Shown here piece by piece: positions 49,005 to 57,832 of a stretch of 64,000 bases of DNA. The notes below the pieces were generated by a model, which saw only the letters and a list, made by a program, of their open reading frames with translations, was not told the DNA's origin and made no database searches. The translations under genes and the position numbers were made by a program. This DNA comes from Winogradskyella endarachnes (lineage in GTDB: Bacteria > Bacteroidota > Bacteroidia > Flavobacteriales > Flavobacteriaceae), in contig NZ_WOWS01000007.1 of assembly GCF_009741275.1 (NCBI RefSeq), positions 1 to 64,000 on the forward strand. Reading direction: 5' to 3'. Numbering within the stretch: position 1 is the stretch's first letter; every line of letters begins with the position of its first letter.

Positions 49005-49078
49005 TTGGTTATTGGTTGTTGGTTGTTGGTTGTTGGTTGTTGGTTGTTGGTTGTTGGTTGTTGGTTGTTGGTTGTTGG
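49005..49078. repeat. Heptamer tandem repeat (TTGGTTG)
   Basis: One TTGGTTA, nine perfect TTGGTTG units and a partial TTGG: 74 bp, starting at the base after the ftsE stop codon and ending 51 bp before the KpsS-like gene. The perfect array is likely to vary in copy number between strains. Confidence 0.95.
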
Positions 49079-49129
49079 AAATTTACATTAATTTCTCCAT
49101 CGATTTAAGCCAAATTTAGATATTAAAAC

Positions 49130-50434
49130 ATGACGGTAATATGCATTGGGTATTTTGATAAATTTTCGAGATTCTTTCTAGATATAGAGAAGCATCTTAA
49201 AGTTAATTCAAAAGCTTCAATTCAGTATAAAATTTACAGCATTCACCTCAGTGGTTTTCTTTATACCTTATTCCGATTAAAATTTAGCAGTTGGATTGCT
49301 TTAAAAGCTTGGTTTTTAGCACAGCGGAAAAAAAAGACTTATAAAAAAATTATTAGCTCTTCTGAAATTTACAACGAGGTTGCATATATAGATTGTGTTC
49401 AATTTCACAAAGCGTTAAACTCTAAAATTTCGAATACATCACTAAAGCTTCAAGCACTCGCATACATCGATATTTTTGAAAAAAGATTTACAAAACAAAC
49501 ACCCAATTATTTATTAACCCTTGGTGATTCTAGACTTTGTGTAGAAATAGCAGTTGCTGTTGCCAAAAAACATAACATCAAAGTTTATTATATAGAACAG
49601 GGTCCATTTAATACCACTTTTTTTGATGATGAAGGTGTTAATGCTAATTTGAGTATCCGAAATAAGAGCGCTCTTAACGTGCCAAATAATGCAGAAAAAT
49701 ATAATGACAAGCCGTTAAATAATTTTGCTAAAAAATACAATCGTTCTCCTTTTTATCGTGGAATGGATGTTCTATTTTCCATATTATTTGAAAAAACTAC
49801 TATTTGTCCTCCAGACTTAAAGTTTACAGATATTGTACAACGCTCAAGAAAAAGGAATAAAAATTCTTCAAAAGCTTTAAAAAACACTTTGCAACCTATT
49901 GCTTTGCTCGTGCTTCAGGTTCCTTTAGATGTTAATATGATTTATCATAGTCCTCATTTTAAATCGCACACTGAAATTGTAAAAAGTGTGTACAACAATT
50001 TACCTAAAGGTTTAAAATTAGTGATTAGAGAACATCCACTTTATATTAATAAATATGACAACGATTTGTACGAATTTATAAAGTCTAACAATATTTTAAT
50101 TGATAATTCAACACCTTTAAATCTTGCCTTAAAAAAATCTAATATTGTCATTGTAAATAACTCTACCGTTGGTATAGAAGCCATTCTCAACTATAAAACG
50201 GTTGTGGTTTTAGGTAATGCATTTTATGATAACAACGCTATTTGCCTAAAACTTGAAGATAAAAAGGAACTTTCTCAAATCTTAGAAAATGCCGTTGATT
50301 ACAAGCCTAATAAATTAAAAATTGATACTTTTAAAGTAGCTTTATTTAACAGTGTTTTACTGCAAGGTGCTATTACAGATAGCACTTTAACGTCTTCAAA
50401 AACAATTGCCAACCATTTAATACAGAATTTATAA
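49130..50434 (+). CDS. Capsule_synth (KpsS-like) glycosyltransferase
   Basis: 434 residues of the capsule polysaccharide biosynthesis family (PF05159), which in KpsS/KpsC adds Kdo residues to the lipid anchor of capsules. Key parts are YIEQGPFNTTFFDDEG (about 158), the family stretch ALLVLQVPLDVNMI (about 260), VIREHPLY, and NSTVGIEAIL near 345. No signal or membrane segment. It leads the plus-strand polysaccharide genes, followed by a GT2 gene after 1 bp. Whether the donor is Kdo in this organism is not shown. Confidence 0.82.
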   Translation: MTVICIGYFDKFSRFFLDIEKHLKVNSKASIQYKIYSIHLSGFLYTLFRLKFSSWIALKAWFLAQRKKKTYKKIISSSEIYNEVAYIDCVQFHKALNSKISNTSLKLQALAYIDIFEKRFTKQTPNYLLTLGDSRLCVEIAVAVAKKHNIKVYYIEQGPFNTTFFDDEGVNANLSIRNKSALNVPNNAEKYNDKPLNNFAKKYNRSPFYRGMDVLFSILFEKTTICPPDLKFTDIVQRSRKRNKNSSKALKNTLQPIALLVLQVPLDVNMIYHSPHFKSHTEIVKSVYNNLPKGLKLVIREHPLYINKYDNDLYEFIKSNNILIDNSTPLNLALKKSNIVIVNNSTVGIEAILNYKTVVVLGNAFYDNNAICLKLEDKKELSQILENAVDYKPNKLKIDTFKVALFNSVLLQGAITDSTLTSSKTIANHLIQNL

Positions 50435-50435
50435 T

Positions 50436-51371
50436 ATGCCTTTTTTCTCAGTTATAATTCCGTTGTATAATAAAGAAGACCACATTGAAAAAACTTTACA
50501 AAGTGTACTTAATCAAAATTTCAAAGATTTTGAAGTTATTATAATAGATGATGGCTCAACAGATAATAGCGTAAAAAAAGTAAAAAAGATAAAGGACAGT
50601 AGAATTAAACTTTATTCTCAGAATAATTGTGGTGCTGCAGAAACAAGAAATATTGGAGTTAAAAAAGCCAATGCCAAATTTATAGCTTTAATTGACGCGG
50701 ACGATTTTTGGTACACAAACCATTTGGAGGAGCATTTTAAATCCATAACAATGTTTCCAATGGAAAGTTTATTTTCCAATGCTTATCAATTAAAATTATC
50801 AGAAACTAATTTAATTAATGCAATTTACAACACACCCAAAAAAACAACACCACATCTTATTGAAGATTATTTTAAAGCAAGCACAATTCATCCAATAGCA
50901 ATGACATCTTCAATAACTTTTAATAAAGTTGACTTTTTAAATTTAGGAGGTTATAATTCAGAAATATTATCCGGTCAAGATTTAGACTTAATGATACGAT
51001 ATGGCATTTATAAAAATATTGTATTTAACCCTATAATCACGTGTTATTATGACAAATCTGTACCTAATAGTCTATCTAAAAGCAATCACCAAATTAGTAA
51101 AGAAAAATTATTTAGTAGTTTTAAAGAATTTGAAGTCGCCAATACCTCGCTAAAACATTACTTAATACTTAATCGTTATTCTTTAGCTATTCAGTGTAAG
51201 TTAGCATCAAACGAAGTAACCTATAAAAAACTACTTCCGCAAATTGATAAAACACATCTAAATTTTAAGCAAAAACTAATTCTTAAAATGCCTAAGAGTA
51301 TAATATTATTAATGAAAAAGGTTTATTTAATTTTTATTAAAAATGGGATTTATATATCATCTTACAAATGA
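50436..51371 (+). CDS. Family 2 glycosyltransferase
   Basis: 311 residues with a GT-A fold: SVIIPLYNKEDHIEKTLQSV, the nucleotide-binding IIDDGSTDNS, and the metal-binding IALIDADDFWY, followed by SGQDLDLMIRYG. It transfers a sugar from a nucleotide donor to a growing glycan in the cytoplasm; sugar and linkage unknown. It begins 1 bp after the KpsS-like stop, so it is translationally coupled. Its 3' end overlaps the convergent fdtA by 15 bp. Confidence 0.92.
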   Translation: MPFFSVIIPLYNKEDHIEKTLQSVLNQNFKDFEVIIIDDGSTDNSVKKVKKIKDSRIKLYSQNNCGAAETRNIGVKKANAKFIALIDADDFWYTNHLEEHFKSITMFPMESLFSNAYQLKLSETNLINAIYNTPKKTTPHLIEDYFKASTIHPIAMTSSITFNKVDFLNLGGYNSEILSGQDLDLMIRYGIYKNIVFNPIITCYYDKSVPNSLSKSNHQISKEKLFSSFKEFEVANTSLKHYLILNRYSLAIQCKLASNEVTYKKLLPQIDKTHLNFKQKLILKMPKSIILLMKKVYLIFIKNGIYISSYK

Positions 51372-51761
51372 TTTAAACTCATCATAGTTTCTTATATATT
51401 CACTTTCATTAAATTCAGTAGAAGCTAAGACTAGACAAACCGAACCTGATGAAAAATTCTCTATTTCCCTCCACATTTCTGTAGGTATAAACAAACCTTG
51501 ATTAGGCTTATTAAGCAGGATTCTTTTTTTAGATAATCCATTATCTACTACAACCTCAAAACTGCCACTAAGCGCTATAATTACAGATTGTTGTTCTTTG
51601 TGAGCATGACCACCTCTAAAACTATCGCTAGGCACATCGTACAAATAATAAATACGTTTTATTTTAAACGGAAGAACGTCTTTTTCCACAACAGCCAAAC
51701 TTCCTCTTTCATCATGTACTTTAGGAATTTCTATTATATAAGTTTCTTTTTTTCTGCTCAT
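51357..51761 (-). CDS. fdtA: dTDP-4-oxo-6-deoxyglucose 3,4-ketoisomerase (FdtA/WxcM-like cupin)
   Basis: 134 residues from ATG at 51761; the frame is open to 51791 but that would overlap the GT4 gene. A small cupin with RGSLAVVE, YYLYDVPSDSFRGGHAHKE (the catalytic His pair), NQGLFIPTEMWREI and LASTEFNESEYIRNYDEF. The family turns dTDP-4-oxo-6-deoxyglucose into the 3-oxo isomer, for a 3-amino-3,6-dideoxyhexose. Its aminotransferase partner is at 56721-57824. FdtA and QdtA types differ in C4 stereochemistry and cannot be told apart here. Confidence 0.88.
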   Translation of the reverse strand: MSRKKETYIIEIPKVHDERGSLAVVEKDVLPFKIKRIYYLYDVPSDSFRGGHAHKEQQSVIIALSGSFEVVVDNGLSKKRILLNKPNQGLFIPTEMWREIENFSSGSVCLVLASTEFNESEYIRNYDEFKSFVR

Positions 51762-51769
51762 TTTAAGGT

Positions 51770-52855
51770 TTAGTTTAAGATTGCTTGCCACTGTTTGGCA
51801 ATATTTTCTTGGTTATATTTTAAAACACTCTCTTTGGCATATTTTTTACAATTGTTATAAAGTTCCTTATCAAAATACAGGGAATTCATAGCTTCTGCTA
51901 AAGCATCAGTATTATAATTCTCAACTAACAATCCATTTTTATTATGCTGTATAATATCACTTGGTCCAGATTTACAATCTACAGAAATACAAGGTGTACT
52001 GAGAGATAATGATTCTAAAATCATCCTTGGAAATCCTTCGTAATGACTCGTTAATACTGTAAATTTTGCATTCGCAATTAAACTATTTGGGTTAGGGTTA
52101 AAATCTAAAAATTGAATAAAATAACTACAAGACATTGCAGCAACCTTCTTTTTAAAACCAACCTTATCCTTCCCTTCACCCATTATTATTAATTTAACTT
52201 TTTCTTTATGCAACTGGGATTTCTCATAAGCTTTAAGCAATAATGATACATTTTTAACTTCATCTATTAGTCTTCCAAAAAATAGAATATAATCTCCATT
52301 GATTAAGTCTGTTGAAACTTTTTCAATACTTATGTCAACTGGGTTATGAATAGTTATAGCATTTGTAAAATGAAACTTACTCCTTAACTCTTCTGTGATA
52401 GCAGTAGAAACACCAATTACCTTAAAAGCACTTCCGTAAATAAACTTTGCTAACCACGCATTTGTAGGCATATAATTAACTAAGTTAAAACTACGCATAC
52501 AATAAATTGTTTTACTTGGTTGGTAAAGTATTTTTGAAATAATAAATTCTCTTATTCGCCTTACTCTGGTTCTGTTATCTATAACAAAATCGAAATTATT
52601 TGATCTTAAATAGTTATAAAACAATAAAAAACGCTTTATTCCTCCAAACCAATTAGAATTCTGCTCTTTTATTTTTCCTAAATTTAGAAGCGTTCCTGCA
52701 TATTTATAATTAATATCATTTAATACAGTAACAACATGTACCTCGTGCCCTAAATTAGACAACATAATTGATAAGAGTGCCGCAGAGCGTTCTGCGCCTC
52801 CACCTGCTAACGATTTAACAACAATACATATTTTTTTCTTTACTGGATTACCCAT
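51770..52855 (-). CDS. Family 4 glycosyltransferase
   Basis: 361 residues with a GT-B fold. The N-terminus IVVKSLAGGGAERSAALLS has the usual Gly-rich acceptor-side loop. The C-terminal donor domain shows ILFFGRLIDEVKN, IIMGEGKD and the EX7E-like HYEGFPRMILESLSLSTP. It lies 8 bp upstream of fdtA on the same strand. Sugar specificity is unknown. Confidence 0.92.
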   Translation of the reverse strand: MGNPVKKKICIVVKSLAGGGAERSAALLSIMLSNLGHEVHVVTVLNDINYKYAGTLLNLGKIKEQNSNWFGGIKRFLLFYNYLRSNNFDFVIDNRTRVRRIREFIISKILYQPSKTIYCMRSFNLVNYMPTNAWLAKFIYGSAFKVIGVSTAITEELRSKFHFTNAITIHNPVDISIEKVSTDLINGDYILFFGRLIDEVKNVSLLLKAYEKSQLHKEKVKLIIMGEGKDKVGFKKKVAAMSCSYFIQFLDFNPNPNSLIANAKFTVLTSHYEGFPRMILESLSLSTPCISVDCKSGPSDIIQHNKNGLLVENYNTDALAEAMNSLYFDKELYNNCKKYAKESVLKYNQENIAKQWQAILN

Positions 52856-52862
52856 TAAATAC

Positions 52863-52870
52863 TATATTTG
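52863..52870 (+). promoter_or_regulatory. -7 promoter box for the plus-strand glycosyltransferase
   Basis: TATATTTG, 68 bp before the ATG at 52938. It lies beside the opposing box at 52875-52882, so the two promoters are divergent and overlapping. Confidence 0.35.
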
Positions 52871-52874
52871 AAAA

Positions 52875-52882
52875 CAAATGTA
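52875..52882 (-). promoter_or_regulatory. -7 promoter box for the GT4-fdtA pair
   Basis: TACATTTG on the minus strand ends 20 bp before the GT4 ATG, predicting a leader of about 13 nt. Confidence 0.45.
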
Positions 52883-52937
52883 AGCATATATATTAGACAT
52901 TTTTACTAAACATTTCTCAGCTTAATCTATAAATAGA

Positions 52938-54092
52938 ATGAAAATTTTACTCGTTGGCGAATACAATAGAGCTCATAGAAATGTAAAATTAGGATTAGAA
53001 GAACTAGGACATTCTGCAAAAGTTGTTGGTTTAACTGATGGCTTTAAAAAAGTGAAAGTAGATATTGAAATAAAAAATTATTTTGAATCTGGTCTATTAA
53101 AAAAACTAAAAGTATTATTTGTAAAACTCTTCAATATTGATATTCTTAGTTTACATTTAAAACATCAAATAAATTCTAAAAAACAGGAATTATCTAATTT
53201 TGATATTATACAATTCATTAACGAAGCACCCTTTGGATGCGACAGAAATACTCAAAAAACATTATTTGAACTATTAATTGAATGGAACAAAAATCCGTTT
53301 CTCCTATCTTGTGGTACAGATTACATTTGCGTAACACATTCTTACAATAAAAAGTTTCGATACTCTATTTTAACGCCATACTTTGATGGAAAAGGCTCAA
53401 AAAAGGATTATTCTTCGCCTTTAAGCTACTTAACAAAATCTCATAAAATTCTTCATGATTATATTTATAATACCATAAAAGGTGTAATATCAAATGACCT
53501 AGATTATCATATTCCACTACTCGGACATCAAAAATATTTGGGGATGATTCCACATGCTATTAATTTAAGCAAACTTGAGTATTCTAAACCAAATATTAAA
53601 GATAGAATTGTTATTTTCCATGGTATCAATAGTTTTAATTATTACAAAAAAGGCAACGATATTTTTAATGATGCCCTTACCATTATTGCAGAAAAATTCC
53701 CAAACAAAGTTGACATAATTATTACTAAAGATTTACCATATAAAGACTACATTAAAAGTTTTGACAAGGCGCATATTTTACTAGACCAAGTTTATGCTTA
53801 TGACCAAGGTTATAATGCACTAGAGGCCATGGCTAAAGGTAAAGTAGTATTTACTGGTGCAGAAAAAGAATGGTTAGACTATTATAATTTAGAGGAAGAT
53901 ACTATTGCTATAAATGCCTTACCAGATGCTGAAGCCATTGCAAAAAAATTAGAATGGTTAATTCTTAATCCGGAAAAAATTATTGAGATTTCTAAAAAAG
54001 CCAGACAATTTGTTGAAGCAGAACACGATCATATTAAATGTGCTCAAAACTACCTAGAGAAATGGCAAGCACAAATAGAGAGTAGAGAGTAG
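52938..54092 (+). CDS. Glycosyltransferase of GT-B type
   Basis: 384 residues, starting MKILLVGEYNRAHRNVKLGL and with a C-terminal domain DQVYAYDQGYNALEAMAKGK that resembles the donor-binding part of GT4 enzymes. The middle (about 100-190) shows little homology by eye. It is a lone plus-strand gene flanked by minus-strand genes in the polysaccharide locus. The last codons and stop coincide with a heptamer repeat (TAGAGAG x3). Confidence 0.75.
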   Translation: MKILLVGEYNRAHRNVKLGLEELGHSAKVVGLTDGFKKVKVDIEIKNYFESGLLKKLKVLFVKLFNIDILSLHLKHQINSKKQELSNFDIIQFINEAPFGCDRNTQKTLFELLIEWNKNPFLLSCGTDYICVTHSYNKKFRYSILTPYFDGKGSKKDYSSPLSYLTKSHKILHDYIYNTIKGVISNDLDYHIPLLGHQKYLGMIPHAINLSKLEYSKPNIKDRIVIFHGINSFNYYKKGNDIFNDALTIIAEKFPNKVDIIITKDLPYKDYIKSFDKAHILLDQVYAYDQGYNALEAMAKGKVVFTGAEKEWLDYYNLEEDTIAINALPDAEAIAKKLEWLILNPEKIIEISKKARQFVEAEHDHIKCAQNYLEKWQAQIESRE

Positions 54093-54096
54093 AGAG
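54076..54096. repeat. Three tandem heptamers (TAGAGAG) at a gene end
   Basis: TAGAGAG repeated three times; the third unit supplies the TAG stop codon of the glycosyltransferase gene. The convergent flippase gene ends 10 bp later. Confidence 0.85.
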
Positions 54097-54106
54097 CGTT
54101 ATATTA

Positions 54107-55399
54107 TCAAGATTGCACTTCTAAATCTGTTTTGCTATAATAATTTTTAATTACCATTATTACCACTATAAAATAAATTATATATCTCACAAAATGAGCC
54201 ATTACAACACCTTCTGTTCCGTAATATGAGATAAACAGTTTTGTTAGTCCAAAAAACAAACCTAATGAAACTAGTTCTGTAATTACAAAGCTTTTTACTA
54301 AACGTTTAGCTAAAAACTGATGTGCTAATACAACCGACGCCAAACGCACTAAGTCCCCTAATAGTTGCCATTTAAACAACGGTTCCATTCCCGTAAAATC
54401 TGGATAAACAAACTCAATAATTAGGTTTCTCAAAAAATATACCAACAACATACCTAAAGCAAAAATGGGTAAAATGGTTTTGTAGATATTTAAAACCTCT
54501 TGTTTAAACTCTACTTTATTAGTAATGTTTGCAAATTTTGGTAGGACGTATAGAGTAAATAAACCTGTAGCAAATACCATATAATTTTTAGAGATAAAGC
54601 TCATGGCTGTCCAATAACCAGCTTCATTGATATTTAGTTCTTCGGTAACTAAAGACCTAACATCTAACTCAATATAATTGATTAAAAATGAAGAGATAAA
54701 TGACATTAAAGTAAATGCTAATAATTTATTTCGGTAATAAAAATTGAGCTGAATAGAATTAAAATGAACATACCTTTTTAAAGTTTTACCAAATACAAAA
54801 GCTAAAACTATTAATTGAATTAGAGGTGCTAATGCAATAGCAACTATTACACCTTTAATATCTTTAGAATACAAACCTATTAATAACGCAGCAGCGCCAA
54901 GGAGGTAACTAATTAACTCTATTTTAGCGTATCTTTTATAGTCAGACAAACCACTAACAACACCATTTACCACTCTATTTACGGCTATAAAAGGCACTAT
55001 TACTGCCAGTAATTGAAAGACATAATTATAATTTTGAGAATAAAACACACTCTCCGAAAAATAAGAAGCTCCAAAAAATAAAATTACTGAAGACACTATA
55101 GAACCAATAACCACAAAAAGTGTAACTGTAGAAAATAATTTAGATAGCTCAGGTTGGTCTTCCTTAAATTGAGCCACATATTTTACAACACCTGAGAAAA
55201 CTCCAAGTGTAGATGTTGTGGTAAGCATAGCCAGCAAATTTCTAATTTGGCCAATATTTGCAATACCAGCTTCACCAACGGTCACCGCTAGTAATCGTTG
55301 TATAAAGACTGAAACAACTAACCTAATAAATATAACTACAGCGTTAAGAGAGGTTATCTTAAGCACAGTATTGTTGCTAATAAATTTAGGAAGTTTCAC
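54107..55399 (-). CDS. O-antigen/polysaccharide flippase (Wzx family), copy 1
   Basis: 430 residues with about 12 transmembrane helices, of the MATE-like polysaccharide flippase family. The start VLKITSLNAVVIFIRLVVS and IGQIRNLLAML are typical of WzxE-type translocases, as is EAGYWTAMSFISKNYM mid-protein. It moves lipid-linked glycan units to the periplasmic face. It lies 4 bp after a related copy, and both proteins end in similar helices (EGVVMAHFVRYIIYF). Confidence 0.9.
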   Translation of the reverse strand: MKLPKFISNNTVLKITSLNAVVIFIRLVVSVFIQRLLAVTVGEAGIANIGQIRNLLAMLTTTSTLGVFSGVVKYVAQFKEDQPELSKLFSTVTLFVVIGSIVSSVILFFGASYFSESVFYSQNYNYVFQLLAVIVPFIAVNRVVNGVVSGLSDYKRYAKIELISYLLGAAALLIGLYSKDIKGVIVAIALAPLIQLIVLAFVFGKTLKRYVHFNSIQLNFYYRNKLLAFTLMSFISSFLINYIELDVRSLVTEELNINEAGYWTAMSFISKNYMVFATGLFTLYVLPKFANITNKVEFKQEVLNIYKTILPIFALGMLLVYFLRNLIIEFVYPDFTGMEPLFKWQLLGDLVRLASVVLAHQFLAKRLVKSFVITELVSLGLFFGLTKLFISYYGTEGVVMAHFVRYIIYFIVVIMVIKNYYSKTDLEVQS

Positions 55400-55403
55400 G
55401 GTT

Positions 55404-56720
55404 TTAATTGTAAGATTCGTCTAAACCATCATCATTCAAAATCCCGAATAATGAGCTATTAAAAATCAGTAATATGATAGCAAAATATAATAAATAGCTC
55501 AAAAAATGACCCATAACAACACCTTCTACACCAAACTCGTCTATAAAATAAATACTAGAAAAATACATTATTACAAATAGAAACACCTCTAAAATTAAAA
55601 AATGACCAAACATCTTTTTTGCCAAAAACTGGTAAATAATGACCATAGCTAAAACACGAATTATATCACCCAAAATCTGAAAACCGAATAAATTTTCTAC
55701 CGGCTGAAAATCTTCAGAAAACAAAACCTTTACCAGTACAGACCTACTTATGTATATTAAAAAAAGTAATATTATAAAAACTGGCATAACAGATTTGTAA
55801 AAATCTAACACCTCTTTTTTAAATTCAGTTTTTGTATTAATTTCTGAAAAACGAGGTAAAATATACAATGCCATTAAGGAATTGATAAACATTAAATAAT
55901 AATCTGAAACTCTCGTCATTGCGGTCCAATAACCTGCTCCTTTTATACCTATTTCAGTAATAAGATGATTTCTAATAATAATCATCACTACAGGTATTGC
56001 AATTGCACTTACTAATGCCATTATCATATACGGACTTAAATTTTGCAAAATAGACAAACTAACTTCCGATATTTTTATAGAACCCATTAAACTTCGTCTA
56101 AAAACTATACCTACTAGCGTTATTAGCAAACTTAAAGCTGGTGTTATAACAATGGCCATCAAAGCACCATTAATGTTTTCTTGATATATTAAAACTAAGG
56201 TTACTAACAGACCTAAAACTTGACCTAAGATATTTATTATTAATAAGTATTTGTATTTAGAAAATCCATTCATAATAGAAAACACATACATATTTAAAGA
56301 ATAGAATGGTAAAACTATGGCTAAAGTTTCTATAATATAGGTGTAATTATAAGTTGAAGAAAACAACATATTATTAATAAATTCAGCATTGTAATAACAC
56401 AATATTGCCAGAATCATTGATGAGAAAAAGCCAAAATAAAACACAGTAGATAATGCTTTACTTAATTGTAACACATCGTTTTTTACTTCATTAATTTGTT
56501 TTACAAACCCTTTATATAAACCAGAAATAGCTAAAGATTGAACAACACTCAAAAAATTTCTCAAATTACCAATAAGAGCCATTCCGTATGGCCCTACAAA
56601 AAGCGCTATAAATTTTGATATAATTATTCCAGATACAATCTTCAATCCAATATTTGCAGATTTTAAACCTGCAGATTGTACTAAAACTTCTTTGTTTATA
56701 TAATTAAAAAATCGCTTCAA
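55404..56720 (-). CDS. O-antigen/polysaccharide flippase (Wzx family), copy 2
   Basis: 438 residues with about 12 helices, paralogous to copy 1. Shared positions include LIGNLRNFLSVVQSLA, the central GAGYWTAMTRVSDYYL, ALYILPRFSEI, and EGVVMGHFLSYLLYF. Its start abuts the stop of the aminotransferase gene with no gap, so the genes are translationally coupled. Having two flippases in tandem is unusual. They may serve two glycans, or two different repeat units. Confidence 0.9.
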   Translation of the reverse strand: MKRFFNYINKEVLVQSAGLKSANIGLKIVSGIIISKFIALFVGPYGMALIGNLRNFLSVVQSLAISGLYKGFVKQINEVKNDVLQLSKALSTVFYFGFFSSMILAILCYYNAEFINNMLFSSTYNYTYIIETLAIVLPFYSLNMYVFSIMNGFSKYKYLLIINILGQVLGLLVTLVLIYQENINGALMAIVITPALSLLITLVGIVFRRSLMGSIKISEVSLSILQNLSPYMIMALVSAIAIPVVMIIIRNHLITEIGIKGAGYWTAMTRVSDYYLMFINSLMALYILPRFSEINTKTEFKKEVLDFYKSVMPVFIILLFLIYISRSVLVKVLFSEDFQPVENLFGFQILGDIIRVLAMVIIYQFLAKKMFGHFLILEVFLFVIMYFSSIYFIDEFGVEGVVMGHFLSYLLYFAIILLIFNSSLFGILNDDGLDESYN

Positions 56721-57824
56721 TTAGTAAGAATTTAAAACTTCAATTACACCTTGCACTTCATTTTTGGTCATTACGGGACTCATAGGCAAACTAACTATTT
56801 TATTATGAATATTTTCTGTAATAGGCAAACTTAAACCTGAAAAAACACCTAATGCCTCTTGTTGATGTGGCGGAATTGGATAATGAATTAGCCATTCGAT
56901 TTTATGCAAATTTAAAAAATTAGTAAAATGTAGTCTATCCTCTACCTCTACTACAAAAGCATAAAAAACATGATTCTGAGAACCATTATAAAACGGTAGT
57001 TTAATTTTTGGGTTAGTAATGCCGTTAATGTATGTTTTTGCAATTGCTCTTCGTTTATTATTATCGCTATCTAAAGATTTTAATTTAATATTTAGAAATG
57101 CTGCTTGCATATCATCTAAACGACTATTGTAACCTATTATTTTATTAGTGTATTTTTCGGTACTTCCGTAATTGCGTAAAAGCTTTATTACGTTTACCAA
57201 TTGGTTATCATTAGTAGTTACAGCGCCTCCATCACCAAGTGCACCTAGATTTTTACTTGGATAAAAACTAAATGCAGCAGCATGCGATAAATTTCCTGCT
57301 AGAGAATTATTAAACTCTGAAACAGCACCATGCGCTTGTGCTGCATCTTCAATTAAAAGCAAATTATGTTTTTGGGTTACATCTTGTAAACTTTCAACAG
57401 CACACAACTGACCATATAAATGAACCATAATTATAGCTTTAACCTCATCATCTATATTTTCTTCTATGGATTGAATAGATATATTGTAAGTATTTGGGTC
57501 TGGCTCAACCAAAACAGGCACTAAATCTGCATGTAAAACCGACAAAATTGTAGCAATAAATGTATTTGCTGGCACAATCACTTTATCGCCTTTCTTTAAT
57601 TTTCCAAGATGTATATAGCCTTTTAAAATAAGTGTAAGAGCGTCTAAACCGTTTGCAGTACCAATACAAAATTTTGTACCACAGTAAGAAGCAAATTCAC
57701 TTTCGAAATTAGAAACATTATGTCCTAAAATGTAATACGAATCCTCTAAAGACTTAGAGAACGACGCTTCAAAGTCATCTTTAAATCGATTATTAATTTT
57801 ATGTAAGTCTAGAAATTTAATCAT
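56721..57824 (-). CDS. fdtB: DegT/DnrJ/EryC1 sugar aminotransferase (FdtB-like)
   Basis: 367-residue PLP aminotransferase. Motifs are GTANGLDALTLIL, VPANTFIATILS, LIEDAAQAHGA, the PLP-lysine region FSFYPSKNLGALGDGGAV and NYGSTEKYTN with GYNSRLDDMQAAFL. Sequence features fit transaminases making 3-amino-3,6-dideoxyhexoses (FdtB/QdtB). With fdtA 5 kb away this gives a dTDP-Fuc3N or Qui3N branch, though the intervening genes lie on the other strand. rmlA/rmlB are not in the window. Confidence 0.9.
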   Translation of the reverse strand: MIKFLDLHKINNRFKDDFEASFSKSLEDSYYILGHNVSNFESEFASYCGTKFCIGTANGLDALTLILKGYIHLGKLKKGDKVIVPANTFIATILSVLHADLVPVLVEPDPNTYNISIQSIEENIDDEVKAIIMVHLYGQLCAVESLQDVTQKHNLLLIEDAAQAHGAVSEFNNSLAGNLSHAAAFSFYPSKNLGALGDGGAVTTNDNQLVNVIKLLRNYGSTEKYTNKIIGYNSRLDDMQAAFLNIKLKSLDSDNNKRRAIAKTYINGITNPKIKLPFYNGSQNHVFYAFVVEVEDRLHFTNFLNLHKIEWLIHYPIPPHQQEALGVFSGLSLPITENIHNKIVSLPMSPVMTKNEVQGVIEVLNSY

Positions 57825-57832
57825 ATTTAAAT

